Shown here: piece by piece, positions 1-10,855 of the stretch
Layout: each line of letters starts with the position of its first letter
Position numbering within the stretch: the first letter of the stretch is position 1
DNA from: Aquanectria penicillioides
Taxonomy: Eukaryota > Ascomycota > Sordariomycetes > Hypocreales > Nectriaceae
Direction: 5' to 3'
Length of the DNA stretch: 64,000 nucleotides
Assembly (NCBI GenBank): GCA_003415625.1
Contig: PYIU01000004.1
Span: 1,178,001 to 1,242,000 of the forward strand
Notes under the pieces: model-generated
Databases searched by the model: none
Told to the model about the DNA's origin: nothing
Seen by the model: only the letters and a program-made list of their open reading frames with translations
Program-made: the position numbers and the translations under genes

Positions 1-764
1 CAGTCGTAGAGGGTGGGAACAACAATGGGGGTTGGGGAACAGACCACTAAGACGAGAGCTTTGTTGTTGTCATCGGTCTTGGGCCTCATCGGCCCCACCG
101 AATCGACGAAGGCTTCTAATTGAGGACCGTTCCGTCAATCTCCACGTGTCCCTCCCTCGCCAGTGTCTGTACCTTATGTCCTTTGGACGTCTGAGAGCTT
201 GAAGGCTTGACGAGGTGACTGGTCACTTTGGCGCTGAAGTCGACAGTGTGTCGAGGACTGGCCGTGATTCCCGATCAGGGCGGCTGCACTACAGTGGCGC
301 TCCCACCCCTGCCCTGGGAGAATGCACGTCATGGTTCAAGACGAGGTAAGGGCATGACAGGCAGGAGGAATAGCGTGGTTTCGCGGGAAAGCTTGATTGG
401 ATACGATGCGGTTTGCTAGACTTAGGTGGTGAATTGATTTGATCTCCAATGCAGCCAGTGGACGCCAAACGCCGATTCTGGCGTGCCGATGAGGGATGTG
501 TGTCGTGGGTGTGGGTGCGGGTGCGGGTGCGGGTGAATGAAGTTACACGAAGGCTTGAGATGAGCCTCGGGAGCAGCGCGGGGCACAGGACGGAATCCCA
601 ACATCAGGTAATAACGACAGTAACAGGCATGCCCATTGAATCTGGGTCATTTGTGAATCAGCAAACGGCGCAGACGGCTTGACCGCTGGTTGATTGAGTG
701 TTCAGCTTGTTCCTGAGCAAGGACCCGGACCCGTCAATGACCTTTTTTTTGTGCCCCGTAAACA

Positions 765-780
765 CCCCCCCCCCCCCCCC
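765..780 (+). repeat. poly-C homopolymer (16 C)
   Basis: An uninterrupted run of sixteen C. Such runs are unreliable in length in most sequencing chemistries. Confidence 0.9.
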
Positions 781-945
781 TTCCCCCGCTGAGAGGTACG
801 TACAAGCCGGGACATACAGATCATTGTCGCATCTCAACGGCCTGTCACATGGACGTGGTGGGGTAAAGGCATGACGGGGAATGGGATGTGGATGTAGATG
901 TGGATGAGGTGGATGTGGTGAAATGTGGATGTGAATTGTGGATGT

Positions 946-1110
946 GGGAGTCAGAGTCGGAGTGGATGGATGGAGGAGAGAAGGGGAAGGAGAAGGAGAA
1001 TGAGAAGGAGAAGGGGAGTGGAGGTGACAGGGGGTGCGAAGGGGGAAGGATGGATGGGCGAGGGTGGTTAATTGAATCATGGGCCATGAGAGGAAGGGGG
1101 GAGGGGGTGT
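946..1110 (+). repeat. purine-rich (GA/GGA) asymmetric tract
   Basis: About 165 bases in which the plus strand is almost only A and G (GGAGAAGG-like units, with occasional T or C). It follows a GATGTG-type simple repeat at about 884-935. Such strand-asymmetric tracts can form triplex structures. No coding role is supported; the Pro/Ser-rich frames on the other strand are a by-product of the composition. Confidence 0.7.
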
Positions 1111-4100
1111 GAAGCAGGCGGACAACATGTTATTGGGACTATGGGAGGAGTATGGAACATTGGGGATGTTGGCAGACATTGGGGGACGTGACTATGGGAC
1201 AGAGCTCAGGTGGGTTGGAGATTGCATTGCGGTGGCGCAGAGTTCTATCGATGAGAGCCGAACGAAAGCGACAGGGAATAAAGGTAAAGGGGGGCGTGTG
1301 TATCTTGTGCCTCTCTAGAGAACGAAGGAGAGGGGAGGGGAGAAAAAGTCCGTGTCAGAGAGCTGCAGACATGATTAACTAGATATGCAGAGCCAAAGGG
1401 AAGAAGAGGGGAAAAAAAGGCCGCTCGAGATGGAGGGCACCCAGAAGCAGTGGGCTCCATGGATGGGTTGTCATCATCGCCAGGTGCTGCATGCGGTGCC
1501 TGTTTCGGGTGGCAGGATGTGGAAGGGATGGGCGGGCGTGTTTGCGTCTTCGAGATGGCGGGTGATTTCATTTCAAAAGTAAACTTCCATAAACAATCAC
1601 TTTGAATTTTCAACGGGTCAAACTCCATCTAGGTCCTTGAAGGGGGTTTCCAAAGCGTGGCTGCCAACTGTAGAACCGGGTCGAAACCAGGACCAGGCCA
1701 CGTCCGGGTGTGAGGCCCTGTGTTCAAGGAGGGGGGACCAAATAGATGGCGAGGCCAGCCTGGATCTGGAGGAGAAAGAGGGGCCAGCCCAGCGGCGGGA
1801 GGAGGGCACAGCAGATGGGGCATGGGCCTAGGTTCGATGAGGATGGGACGAGATGAGATGGCGGTGGGAATCGAGATGAATCAGTGGATGGCTTGGCCCT
1901 CTCCCTCACTTTCTCTATCTCTCTCTCGCTTTTGTGTCCAAATGTTTGTGAGGGTGAGGGTGAGTGTACATGCACGGATAAACTGTCGCATGGACTGCAT
2001 GGATACAAGAGGTTGAAGGCATTTGTAAAAGAAGACCAACAAAAAAAAATTGAACCCCAACCCCAATATGGCTTGCTTTGCTGTTTCCAGCTTCCCACGC
2101 CGGCTATGCGTTGTTGCGGTGCCTAGCCTCGTGCAATGTCTTACGGCAACGGCAAGGGGATGGGCAACGACGTCGGGGATGTCGTGGGGATATCTCTTCA
2201 TTCTCGGCATGATTAATATCATGGGAACAAAGGCCTGCTGTCCAACAGGGTTGACGGACGACGGCGTTACTGGAGACGGAAAACGGATGGTGACGTTGTT
2301 TCCCAGGTCCCCTATCCACCCCCGGTTGCATAGCGCAATTGGGAAAGGCCCCAACGTTCTTTTCCTCCAGCTTTTTTTGGGATTCGGTGTACAGCAATGT
2401 TGTAACTCTGCGGCAGGTCTTATCCTAAATTGGCTGACGCTTGCACAATAATGAAAATCGACTAGCAGGGGCCATGACGACTTGAGGAAGTTGAGGGAGC
2501 TAATGGGGGCCCCTGCCCCCCCAGCCTTATGTTGCACAAGGCCTCGGAGCGCAAGGGCATCGACTAAGTTACCTATTCAAGGTCTTTTCCAGTGTGGGAT
2601 CGACAAGGCCGACGCGGACCTAGTTACTCAACAATGGTCTTCTTTTTTTTTTTTCTCTCTCTTCCTTTTCTGCTCAGGCCCTCCAGTTGCAACTCCAGTA
2701 TGTACCACTGAAATTCGATCCTTGGCTTTGACTAACAACAGGCCCTGAAGTGCCTAAGAAACGCCCAAGTCGCACTAGAGGACGGGCAGCAAACCCATCC
2801 AGGGTCAGGGACCATGGAGCAAGCAAGGTATTACCCTGACCTGCATCGACCCGCCGAAGGGAAGGATTTCACTCGACATGGAAGCCCTGGAAGAGAGCTC
2901 TTTTTTTTTTTCTTTTTGGTCCTCTTTTTTTGGTCCTCCTTCTTATTCCTTGTCCTTAAGATACAGTGCGTATTCCGAGAGCCATAGCAACCCGAACTAG
3001 GGTGCTCCCGACTTTCAGCCTCGGAGCGTGCGGTCCGATCTATCGTGATGGGAACCACATGGACGACGGGTGCCAACGGAAAAGGAGCGTTATTCGGGTG
3101 TGGTAGGCAAGAATGGGCAAGTCGTATTGATCACTCTACTGGGGAATTTGATTTTCTTGTTTTTTTTTTTCTTTCGTTATCCCTCCACACCCTCCCTTCT
3201 GGGTTATATTCATCTCCTCATGCATCGGTGTTGGCTAGCGATGATGGATGGAGTATCCCCTCCCCGGGACCGATCGATATTGGGGTCCTTTTGATTTTCC
3301 CGACAGACTGGTAACCTTCACTTGCCAGTCCCTCATCGGCTCGTTTCCGAGGAAGTCCAGGAATCTCCCATTCGATACAGGAGCTCCTTCTGTAAAGGTC
3401 TGCAAGCGTCTTGGGGGGGGAGGGGGGCCAGTCAGGGTTGCGGGCCGACAGGGGTGCATGGCTACATGGGCATGTCAATGGTTTACCATCGATTCAATCA
3501 ACAACGGGAGAGGGACAGCGATGCAGCTCCAGGGTGGACTGAACGGTGCGTACATCGTTCTGCACCTCTTTTTCAAGCACGACGTGCGGGTGTGTGTGCG
3601 TGCCCGAGGGTGCGTCTGTGTGTGCATCAGCGTCTTGCGAGCCTGCACCGGGCGTGCCCGAAACAGTGTTCCCGTATCAGCGCTGTACGATGTCGGTGCT
3701 TTGCTGTGCCGTGCTGTGCTGTGCGGATATGCGCCTCGCCAACAACATACGTACGCATTGTCTGCCCACTGAGACAAGTCCAAGGAAGCTGAGTGAGAGC
3801 CTCAAACAAAGTGCAATATGCTGCCCCAGCACGGACTGGTGCGTTGAAGCAGAAGCCGGACACGCGATAATGAGTAATAGCTAGCCGGCCGGGAGCGGAC
3901 AGGGTCAGCATCAGGTCAGCGCGCTCACCTCGTGTCATGAGCCACGAATAGCTCCTTGCGCGGACCATGATGCTGTGTTGCGGACGTCTCGGAAGGGCTG
4001 AGAGGTTCCATCTGGAGTTCCAGGCCCCCGGTGGCGCGTGTTCAGGTAAGCCCAAATCCAAGACATTTTTGAGAATTTCGTCAACCATCCACATCAACAA

Positions 4101-5321
4101 CCCATCCCATCCCATCCCATTGCCCACCACCTCTTTTCGTCATCGTCCACCTTCGCTACCGCCGTTCAGCGGACGTCCATGCTCACGCCCACCGCCTTCG
4201 CCCGAGCCCGAGACCCCAGGTAAAGCCTCGCAGGGCTCTGAGGCATTCGGCCGACCCCCATGGACAAATGAGGTTGCGGAACGGCCACAGTGCAGTGATT
4301 CGAGGGAGTACTCAGCGCTACCTCTCCAACTTCACAGTACGGCCACATTTTGCCATGGCTGGTTGTGACCACCACCACCACCGCCATTACCACCACCCCC
4401 AACGCTCATCGCTTACTAGCCTCTCAAGGGTGGTGTGGTGTTCGCAAGAGGCCACAAATGGCACGACCCCGATGGGATTGGGAATCACCGTGGTTCATCA
4501 CGGCCAAGGGCCTTGCTTTTTCCGCCATCACATGCCACGTGGGATTTGATGGCTAACACCCGCCGCTAGGTAGCGAACGAAGTTCATGTTGGCTCCAGGT
4601 GATCCAGCTCAACCGGGCTATTCGGAATTGGGATACCGGGACCAACCCCAAGACAAGCACTACGTATCTGATTTCTTATTCCCTCAGGTGTGCGTGCTCT
4701 GGTGCTGCGGTGCTTTTGGGGGGTCCGTGTGCAAAGCATAGCTCTTTCCTGGCCGATGGTTCCGCACACCATAGGCCATCAGGCATTACCTGCTTGTGCT
4801 TGTGTCTCAACACCCTCATCCACCGAGAAGTGTGTGTCAGCCCTTTTTTCTTTCCTTTTCTTCTTGGGTCAAGAAGGGGGGCAAAATCCCTTCTACCAAT
4901 CTTCTCGTTTCTTCTCGTTTCTTCATGCACGTCGGCGGCTCACCCTTCTGCGAGACCGGCAGATGGCCTGTAGTGCCTGCGCAGTGTTGCGCCGAGTGGA
5001 GGTAAATACTGGGTCAAAGCAGTTATAGACCAAGGGACCCAAGGGCCTGAAGTTGCGTTAGCCAGGCAAAGGAAGAGGGCGCACGCACACACGACCACAG
5101 CCCGGAACTTGGGTTGCAGGAGGCACACGACCCGTGTCTTTTTGCCTTCTGACGCAGTAATGCAGGTGATGCAAGTGACGCGGCCAGCAGAGACAAAAAA
5201 GGATCGAAGGATCGCGATCTAATCAGTCTGGACAAGTCGTCCTAATACTCTTATGGGAACCATGTGCATTACGGCTGACACTGCTATGGCAATACCTACC
5301 TTCTTCATGCAACTACAACTC

Positions 5322-5366
5322 CGGCTCGAGCTACAGCTACAGCTCCAGCTCCAGCTCCAGCTCCAA
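5322..5366 (+). repeat. imperfect CAGCTC hexamer repeat
   Basis: Tandem CAGCTC/CAGCTA-type hexamers, about seven units. They are translated as Gln-Leu repeats in one frame, but no gene context supports coding. Confidence 0.8.
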
Positions 5367-8021
5367 CCCTCAAGCCAGCTAGGTTTTCCCAACCCACCGA
5401 AAAGCTCAGCGGCGCGCCCACGGCAGAATGCACGGATAGAGCACCCAGGCGACCTAGTTGAACATGGTATAGCCCCATGCGTGTGCTGGGGACTGGCGTC
5501 AGGTCCAGCTTCACAGGCCGCAGGCAGTGGGTTTACTGGGTTGTCTCGAACAGGGTTAGGGACGTTCAACCTCGCAAACTCAAAGTGTTCTGATGGTTGT
5601 CCTGGCACACGCTAACGCTGGCGATACGCCACAGGAAACGGGGCCCAGCAACCGACACCGCCCACCGATCGTCAGAGGGCAATTTTGGGTTCGCTGTCAC
5701 CTCATCCATGTTCCCAGTTTGAACCACATCACCTACCAGTAGCAATCGACCTCACCCCAAGGCGTTCCTCGGGGGAGGATAGGGGTGCTTCCGGCAGCGG
5801 CAGCGGCAACGGGAAACGACGGTGTCAACGACGGCGTCCTTCGGGGGGGCCTTTCCTCCGCTTGCTCCGTTCCCTTGCTTTCTCATGGTCCTCCGGCCGA
5901 ATCCTTGACGTCGACCCTTTCGGCGCGGGAGACGGCATGTCCAACTACCGGTATGGCCCCGGGCCGGATTGGCGACGGTTGAGGCACGGTCGAGGCACAA
6001 CCGGCATATTGCGCGATGCCACCTGTGTCTTGGGCCGCATTGACAATTAACGCCCTCCTGCACCCGACGCACATCGTTGCTGATGCTGCCGGCCGCCGGG
6101 CCCATGCCGGGGAAAGTATGTGAGAGAAAAAAACAAATTGACATGGTTACTGGGCTGGCTAGTGCTTTGAAGCATAGAAGCTCAATGGGGAATTTTCAAG
6201 ATAAGTACGTAAACTTGCCGAGTCGAACCTGCGCTGTGACAACAGCCATGATGAAAAAACCACCTACTCCGTACGGCAATGGACGCGCTCAGCATACGGC
6301 ATGATCCCTGCGTAATCTTACAGAAACGCCCACCAAAGACCGCTCATCTAGCCCAATTCGCCCGGGCGGCCCGAGATCAGCAGACGCCTGCCCCGTGCCT
6401 GTGCTACGGCGCCGTTTCTCCCATGCCCAAATCACTGGAGGCGGACTGCGGCCGGGGGGCGTGAGAAATCATCTGGAGACAACAACGAAACAAGAAACGA
6501 AAGAGGATGTCGAGATTCGTCTTTTCGCAGAATCACGGCTGGCAAAGGGGGGGTAAAACCCACGGCCACCGAAGCCCCCCCCCGTCAAAGCTGCAGGCCA
6601 GGGGTTTTTTTTTTTTTTGGTGCCCTACTGGAGCCTTTTTTTTTTTCTCATTTCTTCGCCCTCTTTGATCATTTTGGGCCTTTGAGCCGTCGAACCCGGC
6701 CGAGACAGTAATTACATACGTATTCGTTTCGGAGCGAATCGCAACTCAGCTTGACCAGGTGGATGTCTGAGGTTCGGCAGGAGTTGGCGAACTGTGCAGG
6801 CCCCCCCAAATCAATTTGCTGGTTCCAGGGCATCCTTGATGCCATGTATCGATGTATCTATGTATCATAGGAGCGGTAGAGGATGCTGCCCACACTGTCA
6901 CACTGGCACATCTCCTTGGCTTGGTTCAATCCCGGCATAATACTGTGTGGTATGTGGCATAAATAGGTAATGTTAGCTTCGATGCATGGTGACAAGGGGG
7001 GCAACTCCGTCTGCGCTGTTGCTCCTGTCTGTGCCAAAGCCTGACTGCAAGATAGAAAATACCATTTGCTGAAGAACACACGTAACAAATAAATTAAATT
7101 AATTCCAAAACTTTAAAAGTGTCTATCTCATTCTATCAATCTCGATTTAGTTGGTGTATGCTACTTGAATGTATCTTCTCCTTGTATCTCCTGTTCTTCC
7201 GCTACTGGTTTTATTTATAACTTACTTCACGTATCCCATTATCCAACTATGCTCCCAGCACAAACATGTACCAAAAAACACCCCTGTATTGGTGGGTCGA
7301 GGCCAGCATTAGTTATGCCACATACCATAGTAGAGAGTCGTTGTTCATAATAGCCCAATAGGTACAACCCTCAGCTGAGCTCAGCTTGTAGGAAAATGTC
7401 CCAGACTTGCAGATGAGACTCCAGGGCTGCTCGGCTGTTGAGACACTGAGGGCATGCATCAATCACCCTTTCCCACATCCAATCCACTCCCACTTCAGGA
7501 ACAGTGGCAACAATAGAGGCAGTGATGTGAAATCGAGGCCGCATGATAGCTGGGCGGCGTCTCTGGCAGCCTAAGACTACCCCTCCCCTTCTTCCCCACG
7601 ATGCTAGCTAATGCCGCACATATCGACCAGGGATGTACTGTATGCTGTGTGTCTGCTATGCCCTGTAATGTGTGCTGCAAGAAATTGTCAAGGGCCCCGG
7701 AGCAAAAGTCTTCCAGGGACCCCAAAAAGAGGGACCGCGCAGGGGGCGGAGCGAGGGCCAAAGAAACGCACAGTCGACGGCCCGCTGCCGACTCCGAGAC
7801 TTGGCTCCAAGCCCAAACGATGCATGTTAGTTCTTCATCGAGACGCCGTTTCGTAGCGGGCTGCTGCTTGGGCATCGACTTGGCCCACTTGTCCATGCGC
7901 TATGCCGGCTGTGAAAGGTCCGTCAGAATGTTTCACATGAGGAGTAAAACTCGAGAGTTGGAGAAGGCCATGCAGCAGCACGAGAGAATGTGAACGAGAC
8001 ACGAGCAGTCAGAGTCAGGGT

Positions 8022-8041
8022 AAAAAAAAAAAAAAAAAAAA
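8022..8041 (+). repeat. poly-A homopolymer (20 A)
   Basis: A run of twenty A on the plus strand. It is not preceded by a recognisable retroposed sequence. Confidence 0.9.
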
Positions 8042-8768
8042 TTTCATCCATGTAAATGCAGTGCGGTGGATCTCGACAGCGAATTGACGCTCTAGAGCCG
8101 CATCTTAGCCACGTCAGTTGGCAGATGCAGGTCCTGAGAAAACATGCCGGCCCATGGGGAAAACAATTGAGACAAGATGGGTCCGCCAAGGAACCAAAAA
8201 GACAAGTAGGAGAGACAAGAAGAGTCAAAGTTAGAACACCGAAGAAAAAATTAAAAATTAAAAAGAGACTTGTGAGAAACTTGTCTTGGACGCCTGGCGC
8301 CTTAGCGGGAGAGACAAGTAACCCCTGTCAATGACCAGGGGGTTATTCCACACCATTTCTCCAGGGGATGTGCTGGTTCCACGGCGGACATGATCAGGCT
8401 CCCAATTCGGGAACAGTAGCAGTTGACAATCGGAATACCACTAATAATTCTATTCGCAAGGGTTTCCCTCTATTTCCCATGGCTACTTGCAATGGCCATT
8501 CCGATCTAGGTACGTCTATTGTCACATCCCAATAAGTTTGGTCAGACAACCCACCCCATTTCGTGCGAGTCCCAGCTAGCAGACAGGGTCTTTGCCTATT
8601 CCAGTGGCCCTGCCCTGTTGGATGTCGTGAGTTTTCCAGGAAAGTATTGAAGCCTGCCCGAAACATAATCTCCCCATTCTCTATCAACTCGCTCGCGTGC
8701 CTCGTTGAGCTCTGCCCAGCATTTCCCTGCCATGCCAGGAACACCCGGCTCCAGCGTGCCGGCCGACA

Positions 8769-9852
8769 CTATGACTCCCAGAAGCCAGGGAAGAGATACT
8801 CAACATTCTTCATCGCTTCAGGGTTGCGGCCCTCGGGCTTGGTCATGAACTTGACGGCCCCCTGAGAAGTGCCCTGCCAATGCTTGGCTAAGACCATGTC
8901 TGAGTGCTCCTCCTCGGTGAGGCGGTCCAGCACGCCAGCCACCAGGCGCTTGGCGTTCTCGACGTTGGCCTTCATGCACTTGATAACCATCTCGACGTTG
9001 ACATCCTCAAAGGAGTGCCAGCAGTCGTAGTCGGTGGCCATGCAAATCACCTGGTACGCCATCTCGGCCTCGCGGGCTAGCTTGGCCTCGGGAGCGTCGA
9101 CATGTTGATGACCGATCCACCCCACGATCGATACATGTGTGACTCGGCCCGGGTCGAGAACTGGGGGCCCTCTGCCCTGTCTGTCAGATCATGTCTAGAT
9201 TGCTTTCTCACAGGGGCCCTAGCTTACCCATGACAATAACCGTACCCTTTTCATGGAGCACCACTCCGTCGCCCTCCATATGCTCAGCGCACGTCTTAAC
9301 CACCTTGGCCAGACCCGCATCGAAGGGATCGGCGAAGCCGACGTGGCCAACGACACCGCCCTCGAAGAAGGTGAAGGGGCGGACGCCCTTTGTGCGGTCA
9401 ATGGCCTGGTCAGGTACCACGAAGTCCATGGGCTTAATCTCCTCCTGCAGCGAGCCGACCGCGGAGAAAGCGATGACGCATCGCACTCCGATGTGGCGCA
9501 AGGCAGCAATATTGGCTCGGTTGGGGACCTCGTGGGGTGCGAATTGGTGGAACTGGCCGTGGCGTGCGAGGAAAGCGACGTAGGTTCCCTTGTGGGAGAG
9601 GATCTGGATCGGCGATGCGGGCTGGCCCCAAGGGGTGACGGGGTTGAGGGAGGCAACGGGCACGAAGCCGTCAAGCTGGCCGAGGCCGGTGCCGCCAATG
9701 ACGGCGATGTGGACAGGCTCTGCGAGATGAGAGATATTCAGCAATCACTACTTCTTGTGTCGGTGTCCTGGTGGTCGGTGGGGGAGGATGGGGCTGGGTG
9801 GGAGCGAGGCATGACTGGACGCACTGTCAAAGGTTGTCGGGAGGTCAGCCAT
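8769..9852 (-). CDS. S-methyl-5'-thioadenosine phosphorylase (apparent 1-nt frameshift in exon 3)
   Basis: MTAP cleaves methylthioadenosine with phosphate to adenine and methylthioribose-1-phosphate in the methionine salvage pathway, in the cytosol. The model has three exons: 9852-9825, 9719-9228 and 9171-8769, with introns of 105 and 56 nt (GTGCGT..GCAG and GTAAGC..GCAG). The joined start reads [19 protein letters not shown], giving the phosphate-binding GTGLG motif. Later come [27 protein letters not shown], and, across the second intron, [23 protein letters not shown] and INMS. The frame then breaks: CTC-CCG-AGG is read where the family has CTC-CCC-GAG (Leu-Pro-Glu). One base is missing in the GGG at 9090-9092 (plus strand). 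With one base added the total is 308 codons, the usual family length, ending YLFPGFWES. Either a base-calling error or an inactivating lesion. The identity is secure. Confidence 0.93.
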
Positions 9853-10855
9853 CTTGGCGGCGGCTGAGATCAGGATCTGGCTGGGATCAGATCGAACGTG
9901 TCTTGCAAGAAGAGACTTGTGAGATGCCGGAGAATCCCAAGGTCGTCGAGAATGAGGGGTGCCTATCGCTGGCGAAGAGTGAGCGCGCCAGTACCATTCA
10001 CGCCCAGTGCCGCTTGCTTACCAGAACTTTTTTTACCCCACCATGGTGGGAGGTTGAGCGTTGCGTGCTGAGGATGGAGGGGTCGTGGGCCTCATGCTAC
10101 CCTACCATTGGTTGAAGGGCCGATAGCAGAGGATTCTTTGAGTCTGCCCGCGTCTGCTTGTGTCGGGCACGTAGGTTTGAAACGATGTCGGAGCTTCCTA
10201 GATCGTCGTACCAGCCATCATAAGAGCTACCGTCGAGACCGGAGCTCTAGAAGTTGAAGGATTGGCTAAGCCCTAATAAACCCCTCGGACAAAACTGGGC
10301 TGGCGAACATGTTTGTCGCTCTTCCTATAGGGTAGGTGGATCGGACAGGTCGAAACCCTCTCTTGTCGTCATGACATCACGGAGATTGGACATCCTCTTA
10401 GAAGCTTCGCCGGAGCCCAGTAGAAAGATTTCCCGCCTCTCGGATCTCTCGGTAAGTATCTTAGATTGAGGGAAGATACCACATACGGGCGATTAGAGGC
10501 ATAAAATGACTACACGCGACAGTTCGGCTTGCGCACTGCACCCCGCACTCGAAGTGTTCGCGCTTCCGAACGTTCCCTACAAAGTATGCTGCACATGTAA
10601 ACATGATATGATATCATAAACTAAAACTTGTCGTTACCATGTTTTTCCCACTCCCTCCACGTGGACAACTGTCTTGCCTAGTAGCAGTTGAGAGAGGCTC
10701 CTTTCGTTGGATGGCCATCATGGCAACTTCCTGAGGCGTTGAACTTGCTGATTAACCCCGCCAAAATTTTCTGTGCCTGCTCCACCAAAATTTTAGAAAT
10801 CCTCATTCACCGACCACCGTTTGTTTGCCCCCCCGCGCTGCATCGGACTGTTGAG
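9853..10855. other. intergenic, divergent promoters
   Basis: About 1 kb between the divergent MTAP and Ataxin-10-like genes. No recognisable gene. It presumably carries both promoters and 5' leaders; I see no clear TATA box or other defined motif. Confidence 0.5.

Larger units (their letters stand above)
1..8768. other. gene-poor region without recognisable gene
   Basis: I find no open frame here that resembles a known protein or joins to others by plausible splicing. Open frames are short and dominated by low-complexity residues. What is visible is a series of simple tracts: a C run at 765-780, GATGTG-type repeats at about 884-935, a purine-rich strand at about 946-1110, a short (CATCC/CCCAT) run near 4105-4120, imperfect CAGCTC repeats near 5325-5365, and a run of 20 A at 8022-8041. 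It could hold UTRs, long non-coding RNA or a fast-evolving orphan that I cannot recognise. Confidence 0.5.

Noticed and set aside
658..1179. Long minus-strand frame rich in Pro, His and Ser
   Set aside because: The length is a by-product of the purine-rich tract and GATGTG repeat, which remove stops from the complementary strand. No domain or splice context.
1881..2537. 218-codon minus-strand frame
   Set aside because: No recognisable motif, composition unlike the confirmed genes, and overlapping frames of similar length on the other strand.
6910..6940. TGGTTCAATCCCGG resembling a tRNA T-arm
   Set aside because: No complementary stem or other arms in the surrounding 80 bases.
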